From Fidelibacterota bacterium (GTDB taxonomy: Bacteria; Fidelibacterota; UBA8477; JABMPR01): a stretch of DNA of 64,000 nucleotides. The translations under genes and the position numbers were made by a program. The stretch covers positions 1 through 64,000 of the forward strand of contig JAERTJ010000212.1 in NCBI GenBank assembly GCA_016844945.1, written 5' to 3'. This document shows, piece after piece, positions 55,423 through 64,000 of the stretch (positions are counted from its first letter, which is position 1; each line of letters begins with the position of its first letter). The notes beneath the pieces were generated by a model. It did not search any database, had not been told where the DNA came from, and saw only the letters and a program-made list of their open reading frames with translations.

Positions 55423-56414
55423 TGGATAGTATAATTAATGCATTAGGAATGGGGGGGAACAGCGCTGTTATCGCTTTCAGTGCTGCCATGTTATTTTTTG
55501 GTGCAGAGTGGCTGGTTAAAGGTGGTAGTCATCTCGCTCAACAGTTAGGTGTAAAACCTATAATTGTTGGTCTTTCCATTGTTGCTTTTGGTACATCCAT
55601 GCCTGAGTTTGTGGTTAGTCTTATTGCCAATGTCTGGGAGGATTCATCCACCATAGCCATTGGAAACATTATTGGTAGCAATGTAACCAACATTGGCTTA
55701 ATCCTTGGATTAAGTGGGCTGGTTTTCCCCATAACCATTCATTTCAAGCAAACTTATCGCGGTCTCTTATTCCTCCTGGCGATAAGCCTTTTGCTCTACG
55801 CATTATCCCTGGATGGGTCTATTTCACGCTTTGAAGGCTTTATCATGGTCCTCTGCTTGCTGGGATATATCCTTTACCTTTATCGTCATCCAAGTGAAAT
55901 CCCAGATGAGCATCTCAACGACGATCTGGGTAAGATGACCCAAAATATTTTGCTGGTTCTGGCAGGCAGCATCGCGCTTTCAATGGGTGCCTGGCTATTT
56001 GTCAAAAGCGCCGTATGGATAGCAGATGAATTCAATATCCCCAAGATGGTCATCGGCTTAACTATTGTGGCAGTGGGAACAAGTCTTCCCGAATTGGCAA
56101 CTTCATTGGTCGCTGCTTTTAGAAAACAAGGTGAGATATCCGTCGGTAACATCATTGGAAGCAATATCTTCAATATTTTATTTATCATGGGTGGTGTAGG
56201 ATTGATCAAGCCCCTTGATGTTCTCGAATCAAGAATCATCGATGGTGTCTCAGTTGATGTTTTCCCTCATGCCCAATACATGATTATGATGCTATTTGGC
56301 ATTGTTTTGATACCTCTGGGACTCAGACACAAAATCGGTCGATTAACTGGAACCATTCTTGTTGCTGGCTATATTGGCTTTTATGTCTATTTATTTTTTG
56401 GAAATCTTGTTTAG
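55422..56414 (+). CDS. Calcium/sodium antiporter, YrbG family
   Basis: A 330-residue CaCA exchanger with about ten membrane helices and two alpha repeats, GLSIVAFGTSMPEFVVSLIA and GLTIVAVGTSLPELATSLVAA. Each is followed by a GNIIGSN motif. The conserved glutamates that bind the ions are present in both. GTG start at 55422. Sodium-driven Ca2+ export is the family role. Confidence 0.93.
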   Translation: MDSIINALGMGGNSAVIAFSAAMLFFGAEWLVKGGSHLAQQLGVKPIIVGLSIVAFGTSMPEFVVSLIANVWEDSSTIAIGNIIGSNVTNIGLILGLSGLVFPITIHFKQTYRGLLFLLAISLLLYALSLDGSISRFEGFIMVLCLLGYILYLYRHPSEIPDEHLNDDLGKMTQNILLVLAGSIALSMGAWLFVKSAVWIADEFNIPKMVIGLTIVAVGTSLPELATSLVAAFRKQGEISVGNIIGSNIFNILFIMGGVGLIKPLDVLESRIIDGVSVDVFPHAQYMIMMLFGIVLIPLGLRHKIGRLTGTILVAGYIGFYVYLFFGNLV

Positions 56415-56427
56415 GAATCTTCCTTAA

Positions 56428-57192
56428 TTGGGTGAAAAGCAAAATATTCAAAAGATCCAACCCTACCAGCGGTTGGCTTCTTACTATGATGACCTCATGG
56501 ACTATATTGATTATGATATCTGGGTCGATGACATTATAACTCTCATGGAACCCCATAAGACGGGTGATGATTGGTTGGATATATCCTGTGGGACCGGATC
56601 AATGGCCCTAAGACTGGCTCATCTGGGCAAAAGCATGACGGCTGTTGACCTTAGCCCGGATATGATTGAAATCGCACGGTTTAAGGCCACAGAGGCTCAG
56701 GTAAGTATTGATTATGGTGTTGCCGATATGATTACTTATGCAACCGATAAACAGTATGATGTAATCATCAATCTACATGATGGTTTGAACTATCTCCTTG
56801 ATGATGATGATATTCAGCGCTTTCTCGACAATAGCTACAACTTGTTAAAGCCTGAAGGCATTCTACTTTTTGATGTTGTCACACCCCTCCTGTGTCAAAC
56901 CCATTTTCGTGGATACAGAGAAATATTTAACGATGATAAAGGTGGGTATGAACGCTATACCACCTATGATCCGGAATCACGACTCGCCGAATCCGTATTC
57001 ACCCTAAAAACTGATAAAGATGATCTGGTTGAAGTTGAATCTCATATTCAAAAGGCCTACGAGCAACAAGATGTGGAATCCTTTTGTAAGGAATCTGAAT
57101 TTCCCTGGTGGCAAGTACTTGACGATGAAACGCTTGAAGCAGGAACTGACAAATCTGAGCGCTATCTCGTTATGTTGAGGAAATCAACATGA
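56428..57192 (+). CDS. SAM-dependent class I methyltransferase
   Basis: A 254-residue enzyme with SAM motif I LDISCGTGSMALRLAHLG, acidic residue in MTAVDLSPDMIEIA, motif III YDVIINLHDGLNYLLDDDDI. It resembles small-molecule methyltransferases that have the HDGLNY loop; the substrate is unknown. TTG 56428 is the likely start after TAGGAA. It overlaps ftsE by 4 bp. Confidence 0.85.
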   Translation: MGEKQNIQKIQPYQRLASYYDDLMDYIDYDIWVDDIITLMEPHKTGDDWLDISCGTGSMALRLAHLGKSMTAVDLSPDMIEIARFKATEAQVSIDYGVADMITYATDKQYDVIINLHDGLNYLLDDDDIQRFLDNSYNLLKPEGILLFDVVTPLLCQTHFRGYREIFNDDKGGYERYTTYDPESRLAESVFTLKTDKDDLVEVESHIQKAYEQQDVESFCKESEFPWWQVLDDETLEAGTDKSERYLVMLRKST

Positions 57193-57848
57193 TTAATTTT
57201 CAAAATGTATTTTTACGATTCGACTCAGGCATATCCCTACGGGATTTAAATTTTAAGATTCAAAAACCGGAATTCGTATATCTGTTTGGTGATTCAGGCA
57301 GTGGAAAATCATCCATCATGAAACTCATCTATATGGATCTTTTTCCAAATGACGGTACCGTAGAAGTGATGGATTATAACTCAAGCGGAATCAAGCGTAG
57401 AGATATTGCACGAATCAGGCAACGCATTGGTATGGTATTTCAAGATATCAGGCTGTTGCCAGACCGTGATATCTATTCAAATATTGCTCTACCTCTTGAA
57501 CTGCAGGGCGAAAAGCATGAGGAAGTGCGTCGTAAGGTTGTTGCCCAGGCAGAGGAATTAGGAATACGGTCACGTCTCTCACACTATCCCCATGAACTGT
57601 CTGCAGGAGAGCAACAAAGAGTCGGCCTTGCCCGGGCTATGGTCATTTCTCCAGATATCCTATTGGCAGACGAACCTACAGCCCACCTCGATGATAGTTC
57701 CGCAAATGAACTCATAGATTGGATTTGGAAGATTAATGAAAAAGGAACCATAGTCCTTTTCGCCACACACAATCAGAAAATACTCAAAGCTGATCCTTCT
57801 CGAACGCTTATGGTGTTATCAGGCGAATTGGTTGGAGACCGGTCCTGA
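57189..57848 (+). CDS. ftsE: Cell-division ATPase FtsE
   Basis: A 219-residue ABC ATPase with Walker A GDSGSGKSS (34-42), signature LSAGEQQRVGLARA and Walker B ILLADEPTAHLD. Partner of FtsX in activating periplasmic wall hydrolases at the septum. The stop overlaps the ftsX start by one base. Confidence 0.95.
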   Translation: MINFQNVFLRFDSGISLRDLNFKIQKPEFVYLFGDSGSGKSSIMKLIYMDLFPNDGTVEVMDYNSSGIKRRDIARIRQRIGMVFQDIRLLPDRDIYSNIALPLELQGEKHEEVRRKVVAQAEELGIRSRLSHYPHELSAGEQQRVGLARAMVISPDILLADEPTAHLDDSSANELIDWIWKINEKGTIVLFATHNQKILKADPSRTLMVLSGELVGDRS

Positions 57849-58720
57849 TGAAGCTCAGCTATATCATACGGGAAGGAATCATAGGGATCAGACGATCGAG
57901 AATGCCTTTTATGATTTCGGTATTCTCAGTTATGATTGCACTTCTAGTTGTGGGAATAGGCGTTCTGGCTGTGGACAACGGACTCAAGTACATTGGTGAT
58001 CTACAAGCAGATTATGATCTGGAAATCTTTCTTGAGAATGAAGTCACAACTGTTGAGAAACGGGCATTGGCTGATATTGTTACCAAATATCCCGGCATAT
58101 ATCGTATGGAGTATCTGTCAAAGCAAGATGCTGCAGCACTCTACAATGCTGAGTTTGGAGAGGACGTTCTCTCGCTGTTGGATGATAATCCGTTACCCAG
58201 TTCGTTTAGAGTCTCATTTGAGGATGACTATCGAATGGCAGACTATATACAGACCTTTATTCATTCTATCAGCCTTTTAGATGGTGTGGAGGATGTGATC
58301 TTCAAGCAAGATTTGTTCAAACGGGTCCAGGGCATCATGCAGTTAATCTACACCATTGCCACAGCAGCACTTTTCCTCATCGTCCTGTCAACTGTGTTCC
58401 TGACATCAAATAATTTGAGACTCATGATTCTGGGTCGCTATGAGTTTATCGAAACCATCAGGTTGTTAGGAGCCAGTGATTTTATGGTGAAGGCTCCCTT
58501 CTTCCTTGAGGGTGGAATCCTTGGCTTCTTTGGTGCTACACTTTCAGTCCTTCTCATTGTGGCTCTCGAGACAGCTTTAAACTACTTTCAAATCATTGAC
58601 TTGCCTGTTAGAATATTGAATCACCCCGAGCTCATTCTCGGTTTATTGGTGTTTGGTGTTTGTCTATCTTCATTGGGTGTTTTAAAGGCAGTCAGAAGAA
58701 TGCTGCGTTTTGTCGCCTGA
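57848..58720 (+). CDS. ftsX: Cell-division permease FtsX
   Basis: A 290-residue protein with FtsX topology: N-terminal helix (FMISVFSVMIALLVVGIGVLAV), a periplasmic domain of about 125 residues (residues 45-170), then three C-terminal helices with RYEFIETIRLLGASDFMVKAPFFLEG. The hydrolase activated by this pair is not in the window. Confidence 0.95.
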   Translation: MKLSYIIREGIIGIRRSRMPFMISVFSVMIALLVVGIGVLAVDNGLKYIGDLQADYDLEIFLENEVTTVEKRALADIVTKYPGIYRMEYLSKQDAAALYNAEFGEDVLSLLDDNPLPSSFRVSFEDDYRMADYIQTFIHSISLLDGVEDVIFKQDLFKRVQGIMQLIYTIATAALFLIVLSTVFLTSNNLRLMILGRYEFIETIRLLGASDFMVKAPFFLEGGILGFFGATLSVLLIVALETALNYFQIIDLPVRILNHPELILGLLVFGVCLSSLGVLKAVRRMLRFVA

Positions 58721-58858
58721 CCCAAAAACCACAAAAAGAAACATTTGAGCCAATTCTCCGTTTTCAAATCGTGATTTCGTCCATGCAGGATAGGTTTGAG
58801 CTAAGCATTAATCAAGCCCTATATCCCTTATATACCAACTCTTTGCGCATTTAAAATC

Positions 58859-58887
58859 TTGTATTAACTGACCCCTAAAATTATTAT
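58859..58887 (+). promoter_or_regulatory. Candidate promoter of hrcA
   Basis: TTGTAT (58859-58864) and TATTAT (58882-58887) with a 17-bp spacer. The expected start point would lie about at hrcA ATG 58896, implying a leaderless or near-leaderless mRNA; no ribosome site precedes that ATG. No CIRCE inverted repeat is visible in 58721-58895. Confidence 0.4.
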
Positions 58888-58895
58888 GTTCGGTT

Positions 58896-59951
58896 ATGAA
58901 TTGGGTGAATAAACAAACACGTCTGGAGCTCAAGGAGCGTGAGGAAAAAGTCCTGAAATGGCTCGTCCGAGATTATGCCATAAACGGACATCCCGTCGGT
59001 TCCTCCAGGCTTGTAGCCATGGATTATTTTAAGGTGGGATCAGCAACTTTACGCCATGTCTTAAGTGACTTAGAATCAGGTGGATACCTGCTACAGCCTC
59101 ATACATCGGCTGGTCGAATACCCACTGACAAAGGGTATCGCTATTTTGTAGATCGACTTATGGAATGTGAAACCCCAGAGCAAGAGATCCTCAAAGATTA
59201 CGAATCCACCTTCGAGCATATTAGTCGTGATCTGGATCGTCTGATCAAGAATACCGCTCAATTTCTCGGTGATATGTCCCATGCGTTGGTTTTGATGTCA
59301 CGTCCTCAAGAGCGTGCAACCAGGATTAGATCTATCGCGCTGCATGAGTTAGATAGGGATTCTGTTTTACTCATCGTTCAGATGTCACTTGAGCAGGTGA
59401 AAACTATCGCCTTTGAGTTGGAAAGTACCCTATCCAGGACGGTTCTTAAGGAAGCAGAAAATATCCTCAACGACCTATTCTCAGGTCGAGATATCGAGGA
59501 TGTTCAAAATCTGGTGGATGCAGATTCTTCGGAAGTGGCTCGCAAAAACCCAATTATTGATCAGATCCTAAAGAGTTTTAATAAAGTCCTTGGCTCCAAT
59601 ACAAATACTGATTATCGAACCTATGGCACTCACCAACTCCTCCAATATCCGGAGATGGCTGATCCCGCAAAGTTGGAGTTTCTCCTGGAAGCCATTGAAA
59701 CTGATAGTCTGCAAAGATATTTACCAACCCCTCTTTATAGCGGCAAACCCAGTATTTTTATTGGCAGCGAACTTGGACAAAATATTTTTAGTAATATGTC
59801 ACTGGTCTCAATTGCCTATACAGGGAATAACTGTAATGGTGAGATTCACATATTAGGTCCAACCAGAATGGAGTATGAGCGCATCATAGGATTGGCCGAA
59901 TTTACCGCTGAAAAAATTGAAACCTTAATTAACACGAAATACATAAAGTGA
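58896..59951 (+). CDS. hrcA: Heat-inducible repressor HrcA
   Basis: A 351-residue repressor. N-terminal winged helix (LKWLVRDYAINGHPVGSSRLV, LRHVLSDLESGGYLLQPHTSAGRIPTDKGYRYFVD in parts), GAF-like middle domain, C-terminal INTKYIK. HrcA binds CIRCE at groE/dnaK operons and is stabilised by GroEL. grpE follows after 1 bp. Confidence 0.95.
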   Translation: MNWVNKQTRLELKEREEKVLKWLVRDYAINGHPVGSSRLVAMDYFKVGSATLRHVLSDLESGGYLLQPHTSAGRIPTDKGYRYFVDRLMECETPEQEILKDYESTFEHISRDLDRLIKNTAQFLGDMSHALVLMSRPQERATRIRSIALHELDRDSVLLIVQMSLEQVKTIAFELESTLSRTVLKEAENILNDLFSGRDIEDVQNLVDADSSEVARKNPIIDQILKSFNKVLGSNTNTDYRTYGTHQLLQYPEMADPAKLEFLLEAIETDSLQRYLPTPLYSGKPSIFIGSELGQNIFSNMSLVSIAYTGNNCNGEIHILGPTRMEYERIIGLAEFTAEKIETLINTKYIK

Positions 59952-59952
59952 T

Positions 59953-60540
59953 ATGACAACAAAGACTACGAGTAATGCAAAGAAAAAGACACCTGTTAAA
60001 AAGACAGCGTCAAAAATAAAAATGACAACCAAGGAAAAAGCCTTGACTCGTCAAATTGAGAAACTTGATGAAATGATTGATCACCTGGAATTAGAGCTAA
60101 GTGATCAGCAAGAACGGGTTCAAGCCGCTGAGGAGAAAATGCTCAGGGTTGTTGCTGAATATGAAAATGGCAAAAAGCGCGTCGAAAGAGAAAAAGAGCG
60201 TTCTCTCAAATTTGCCAAGGAGCGCGTTCTCATGGGACTTTTTCCAATCATCGATAATCTGGAAAGATCTGCAAAATATGAGTCTGATGAACCTGCAGAG
60301 GATGATACCCCTAAGGGTGTTCATCTCGTTTTGGATCAAATCAAGAAGTATTTAAAAGATACTGATGATGTTGAAGCTTATGATCCGATTAATGAACCTT
60401 TTGACCCGGAGTATCATGAAGCCATGGCTATGCAACCCTCAGAAGACGTGGAGTCTGGTGTTGTGATTGATGTATTCGAAAAGGGCTATAAATCTGGTGA
60501 GCGTGTATTGCGAGCTGCAAAAGTGGTCGTGAGTCAATAA
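59953..60540 (+). CDS. grpE: Nucleotide exchange factor GrpE
   Basis: A 195-residue protein with a Lys/Thr-rich N-terminus, a long dimer helix (QIEKLDEMIDHLELELSDQQERVQ), ENGKKRVEREKERSLKFA, and the beta domain (PFDPEYHEAMAMQPSED, GYKSGERVLRAAKVVVS). It releases ADP from DnaK. It lies between hrcA and dnaJ; dnaK itself is not in this cluster. Confidence 0.97.
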   Translation: MTTKTTSNAKKKTPVKKTASKIKMTTKEKALTRQIEKLDEMIDHLELELSDQQERVQAAEEKMLRVVAEYENGKKRVEREKERSLKFAKERVLMGLFPIIDNLERSAKYESDEPAEDDTPKGVHLVLDQIKKYLKDTDDVEAYDPINEPFDPEYHEAMAMQPSEDVESGVVIDVFEKGYKSGERVLRAAKVVVSQ

Positions 60541-60542
60541 TT

Positions 60543-61697
60543 ATGGCTAAGCGCGATTATTATGACGTACTGGGTCTTTCAAAAGGGGCTGATAAAGCTG
60601 ATATAAAAAAATCTTATCGCAAAATTGCTATGAAGTATCATCCGGATAAAAATCCAGGTGATACTGAAGCAGAGGCAAAGTTTAAAGAAGCAGCAGAGGC
60701 CTATTCTGTTCTCAATGATGAACAGAAGAAAGCCCATTATGATCAATTTGGCCATGCACCTGAGGGTGGTATGGGTGGGAGTCCCTTTGATGGCTTTGGT
60801 GGCGGTGGCTTTGGTGTTGACCTTTCGGATGCCCTTAGAATCTTTATGGAAGGATTTGGAGGAGGTGGAGGAGGCCTGGGTGACATCTTTGGCGGTGGTG
60901 GTGGTCGCAGTCGTGGTAGAGCCAAGGGATCAGATCTTAAAATCAAGCTCCCATTGACTCTCGAAGAAATAGCGGCTGGTGTAACCAAGAAGATGAAGGT
61001 TAAACGGTTTGAGACATGTTCTGATTGCGATGGCAGCGGGGCACGTGATCGAGGCGGGAAATCAAATTGTACAGTATGTCAGGGACGCGGTGAAGTCCAA
61101 CAGGTCTCGCGTTCAATGTTTGGACAATTTGTTAATATTCAACCCTGCTCCAATTGTGATGGAACCGGGGAGGTAATCGCTCACCCCTGTAAATCTTGTC
61201 ATGGAGATGGTAGAGTAAGAACCGAATCTGTTGTATCTGCAAAGATACCTGCCGGTGTTCATGCTGGAAATTATATGACACTCAGGGGAGAAGGCAACTC
61301 TGCACGACGAGGTGGACAACATGGTGACCTCATCGTACTCATCGATGAAAAAGAACATGATATGTTCATCCGCGATGAAGACAATATCTATCTCGAGCTG
61401 GTTTTGGATATGTCCCAGGCAGTCATGGGAACGGAACTGGAAATTCCCACGCTGACAGGTAAAGTAAATTTGAAAATCCCTGCTGGTACACAGTCTGGAA
61501 AATTATTGCGACTTCGTGGTAAAGGGATTCCTCGTATCAATAGTCATCTCGTCGGTGATCAGATGGTTAAAATTCAAATTGAAACCCCACGAAAACCCAA
61601 CAAACAAGAGCGGGAAATCTATCAAAGACTTGCAGACTATTATGGAGGTCGGAGTAAGGGTGGTAGTATCTTTAGAAAAATAAAATCCTTACTATGA
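60543..61697 (+). CDS. dnaJ: Chaperone DnaJ
   Basis: A 384-residue type I Hsp40. J domain with HPD (MKYHPDKNPGD), Gly/Phe-rich region (about residues 75-125), and four CxxCxGxG zinc repeats (CSDCDGSG, CTVCQGRG, CSNCDGTG, CKSCHGDG). The C-terminal substrate domains are full length. Confidence 0.98.
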   Translation: MAKRDYYDVLGLSKGADKADIKKSYRKIAMKYHPDKNPGDTEAEAKFKEAAEAYSVLNDEQKKAHYDQFGHAPEGGMGGSPFDGFGGGGFGVDLSDALRIFMEGFGGGGGGLGDIFGGGGGRSRGRAKGSDLKIKLPLTLEEIAAGVTKKMKVKRFETCSDCDGSGARDRGGKSNCTVCQGRGEVQQVSRSMFGQFVNIQPCSNCDGTGEVIAHPCKSCHGDGRVRTESVVSAKIPAGVHAGNYMTLRGEGNSARRGGQHGDLIVLIDEKEHDMFIRDEDNIYLELVLDMSQAVMGTELEIPTLTGKVNLKIPAGTQSGKLLRLRGKGIPRINSHLVGDQMVKIQIETPRKPNKQEREIYQRLADYYGGRSKGGSIFRKIKSLL

Positions 61698-61710
61698 TGA
61701 GGCAGGAAAC

Positions 61711-62166
61711 TTGCTAAATTTTACCCGCCAAGAACGCTTTGTAATATATTTTTTGGTGGTCACCTTGGGAATTGGGGCAATTCTGAAATTGGTCAGGGAT
61801 AAACGCCTTGAAACACAGTTAAATCCTGAGCGTTTTTACAAAGAAGAGCAAGTTTTTAAACGGATAGCTCAACAGATAAACTCAAATGAGAAACCGTTAA
61901 TTGACAACAATGATTCAGTAGGATTAATTGCTGATGAAAGTTCAGCCTCAGATCCAGCCCAATCAATGCTGGAATTGATAAACATTAATACGGCTGATGT
62001 TAACAAGCTTTCTGAATTGCCGGGTATTGGTCCTGCAATTGCAAAACGAATTAGAGCTTATACGGATCAAAATGGTCCTTTTAAGAATAAAAAAGATATC
62101 GTCCTGGTAAAGGGCATCGGTAAAAAAATATATGCCCGCATTGAGGGTTTAGTTACAACAGAGTAA
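61711..62166 (+). CDS. ComEA-like helix-hairpin-helix DNA-binding protein
   Basis: A 151-residue protein with an N-terminal membrane helix (FVIYFLVVTLGIGAILKLV), a linker, and a C-terminal ComEA-type double helix-hairpin-helix (ININTADVNKLSELPGIGPAIAKRI, KDIVLVKGIGKKIYARI). ComEA binds incoming DNA in natural competence. comM at 18371 supports that idea, though helix-hairpin-helix proteins of this size also have other roles. Start is TTG 61711 with AGGA upstream. Confidence 0.85.
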   Translation: MLNFTRQERFVIYFLVVTLGIGAILKLVRDKRLETQLNPERFYKEEQVFKRIAQQINSNEKPLIDNNDSVGLIADESSASDPAQSMLELININTADVNKLSELPGIGPAIAKRIRAYTDQNGPFKNKKDIVLVKGIGKKIYARIEGLVTTE

Positions 62167-62179
62167 TCGAGGAGGACTC

Positions 62180-64000
62180 GTGAGTAAAGATGTTTTCGCC
62201 AATCATAGAACCAATACGGTAATAATAATTGTACTGATCGCCCTTTTTGTGAGTGTGATCTACCTTCCAAAAACCATCTGGGATTATGAGGCTGAACTTC
62301 GTGACGAATCACGCTTCCGGATGAACACAGTTAGTCTGGCTGAAAAGCTTCATTATCAATTAACCAAAGCTTACACAACAGATACTGAACAATTAGTTCT
62401 GGTAGTAAATTCTGTCAGGGATAGCCTCCTTGCGGCACAGCTGGACACAAATTATAGTTACTATGGTCCTCAAAAGATCGCTCTGCCTGCCAAATCTATT
62501 CCAGTGAACTACTCAGATGAATATGTGCAACTATATAAAGAACTGCATCTATCCCTGTTTAAAAGCTTAGAACCCAACCATGCCATGGCACCAGAGTTGG
62601 TTGACGTTCTACTGGACTCTATTAAGACCTTGTTTGATGCCGGAAATTATAGCGGTGAACAATCCATGGAGATTGATAGCACCCAGCTCAGTTTTGTGGT
62701 CTCAGACAAATATGATATCCTCTACCAGAACATTAAGACCTCTATGTTCAATGCTCTGACTTCAAGTTATACAAAATATCCCAATTTCTCAAACCCATTG
62801 GTTGATGCTGTTATGGATAGTCTGGAGAAGAATCCAGAACTTTCAGGTCGTGTTGATTTCGCAGACATTTATGATGGTGAAGTTCAAGTTGACTTTATCA
62901 TTCCTATGAAATTTGAAGAAAACCTAGGGAAAACACTTGAAGCATTAAAAAAACAATTTGTTGTAGACTCCTATGATTCAGCTACTTATGGAGATACACT
63001 TCTGGATATGGCTCTTGAAGAGTTCATCATCCTGAACGATACGTTAGAATTCATGCCTGAACAACTGACGCTGATGTACATTGACCCCTATGATACGCTT
63101 GAAATGGAAGTAGAAATCCCAATCGAGGTTAAAGTTGATGATATGGCTGATGCCCTAGCAAAACGGAGAAATACACTATATCGCCAGTTAACTGGTTACC
63201 CTGAACCCAGTGATTTCATTGCTGAGCAGGTCATAGCAGTTGCTATAGATTCAATGCATTCACCCAATGCAGGTTTGGATTCACTCCACTTGAATATTGA
63301 CCTGACAGATGCCGTATTCTCTATCAATATTCGCAGTAATATTTATGACTACTTTAACAAAGTCAGTCTAGAACACGCGTACTATCAGACTTCAGTTAAT
63401 TTAACTGATCTGGATTGGGAGAAGGCTGCCATTGAAGTTGTAGAATATGTCGGTGATAAACTGATCAAAAAATCAGACTTCAAAAAATGGCAAACGGTTT
63501 CAGTTGAAGCGGACACCTTTTATGTAAACATTTTTGACAACTTCTTGCGTAAATATGATGATATGAATCTTAAGCTTGCAGAAAAACTTACCGGTGAGTT
63601 CAACAATCGTCATGAATATGCCAGAATGCTGGTCGCTGAAGCTCAACATTTGGCCAGTGTCGATACCCTTGACTGGAGTGGTTCTCAGCTCATTGAGATT
63701 CCTGCCGATACTGTCCTGATAGATGTTTTCCCAACCTACCTTTCAGAATATGACACTACTTTCACCATTGCTCGTGATACTGTTGTCCAGATTGATGATA
63801 GTACATTTAATGGTGTCTGGTATCGTGACAGAATTGGTGTCACACAGGAATTTTTACTTGATACTCTGAGTTTTCTTGTACCCACCGCAAACTCTGAATA
63901 CAAATACATTTTTGGCGGCACAGACAGTGTCAGGTCTCTTAATGTGATTGAGAAGAGTGATACTGCCAGAGTTGAGAAAGTATTCCTGGGTATGGACACC
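62180..64000 (+). CDS. Large membrane-anchored protein of unknown function (3' end outside window)
   Basis: From GTG 62180 (GGAGG at 62171-62175) the frame is open for 607 codons to the window end. Residues about 14-30 are one membrane helix (VIIIVLIALFVSVIYLPKTIW), followed by an acidic extracytoplasmic region. That region contains repeated YDSATYGDTLLD-like and VxVDDxADALAKRR segments but no domain I recognise. It is full of Asp/Leu and could be helical with beta parts. It follows the comEA-like gene by 13 bp, so they may be co-transcribed. Confidence 0.75.
   Translation, partial: MSKDVFANHRTNTVIIIVLIALFVSVIYLPKTIWDYEAELRDESRFRMNTVSLAEKLHYQLTKAYTTDTEQLVLVVNSVRDSLLAAQLDTNYSYYGPQKIALPAKSIPVNYSDEYVQLYKELHLSLFKSLEPNHAMAPELVDVLLDSIKTLFDAGNYSGEQSMEIDSTQLSFVVSDKYDILYQNIKTSMFNALTSSYTKYPNFSNPLVDAVMDSLEKNPELSGRVDFADIYDGEVQVDFIIPMKFEENLGKTLEALKKQFVVDSYDSATYGDTLLDMALEEFIILNDTLEFMPEQLTLMYIDPYDTLEMEVEIPIEVKVDDMADALAKRRNTLYRQLTGYPEPSDFIAEQVIAVAIDSMHSPNAGLDSLHLNIDLTDAVFSINIRSNIYDYFNKVSLEHAYYQTSVNLTDLDWEKAAIEVVEYVGDKLIKKSDFKKWQTVSVEADTFYVNIFDNFLRKYDDMNLKLAEKLTGEFNNRHEYARMLVAEAQHLASVDTLDWSGSQLIEIPADTVLIDVFPTYLSEYDTTFTIARDTVVQIDDSTFNGVWYRDRIGVTQEFLLDTLSFLVPTANSEYKYIFGGTDSVRSLNVIEKSDTARVEKVFLGMDT

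Overview
The window looks like a chromosomal piece of a Gram-negative bacterium of the FCB group, most probably Candidatus Neomarinimicrobiota (Marine Group A) or a close relative such as Calditrichota. Evidence: type IX secretion C-terminal sorting domains with the NYPNPFNPST signature, a GWxTD protein, a DUF5683-like protein, PorV-type barrels, the long form of IspG, many lipoproteins and an mreBCD-mrdA-rodA operon. Clear Shine-Dalgarno sites and frequent GTG/TTG starts argue against Bacteroidota proper. This placement is inference from gene content, not from a marker tree.

Layout. 1-11150: 3' part of a giant repeat-rich secreted protein, then two lipoproteins and a strong terminator. 11190-18300: an SOS mutagenesis cassette, with a promoter carrying a LexA-like dyad, lexA, an ImuB-like inactive Y-family polymerase and a DnaE2-type polymerase. 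It is invaded by a REP/IS200-like (RAYT) system in front of lexA and by a four-helix-bundle (IVP) gene between imuB and dnaE2. 18370-22921 (minus strand): comM, an exported protein and ispG. 23118-25705: pepP, then a lipoprotein gene with an in-frame TGA that I read as selenocysteine, then tRNA-Gly(GCC) on the minus strand. 26026-31193: TonB-like, XRE regulator, pcm, PspC protein, a propeller protein and a GWxTD lipoprotein. 31409-36728: the rod-shape operon. 36842-44730: CpoB-like protein, a GT5 N-domain protein, envelope lipoproteins and a barrel, rpiB, glyA, nrdR. 44768-54818: orphan MlaF-type ATPase, Trm112-like protein, PorV-like barrel, M6-like secreted protein, metalloprotease-propeller-barrel protein, DUF5683-like protein, BamD. 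54829-64000: nadD, Ca/Na exchanger, methyltransferase, ftsEX, hrcA-grpE-dnaJ, comEA-like gene and a large membrane-anchored protein cut by the window end.

The main discovery candidate is at 24438-25574. Its reading frame is broken only by one TGA in a Cys-Gly-X motif. Starting 18 nt after that TGA there is a GGTCTT apical loop on a 6-bp stem, the same spacing and loop start as in the Escherichia coli fdhF SECIS. It appears to be a selenocysteine-containing lipoprotein related to UshA-type metallophosphatases but with an altered metal site. Other unusual points are the LexA-type operator inside the spacer of a promoter that REP/RAYT DNA has separated from lexA, a catalytically degenerate Y-family polymerase, a secreted M6-like pseudoprotease whose signal peptide requires a non-AUG start, and a 1092-bp exact-period super-repeat in the giant surface protein.
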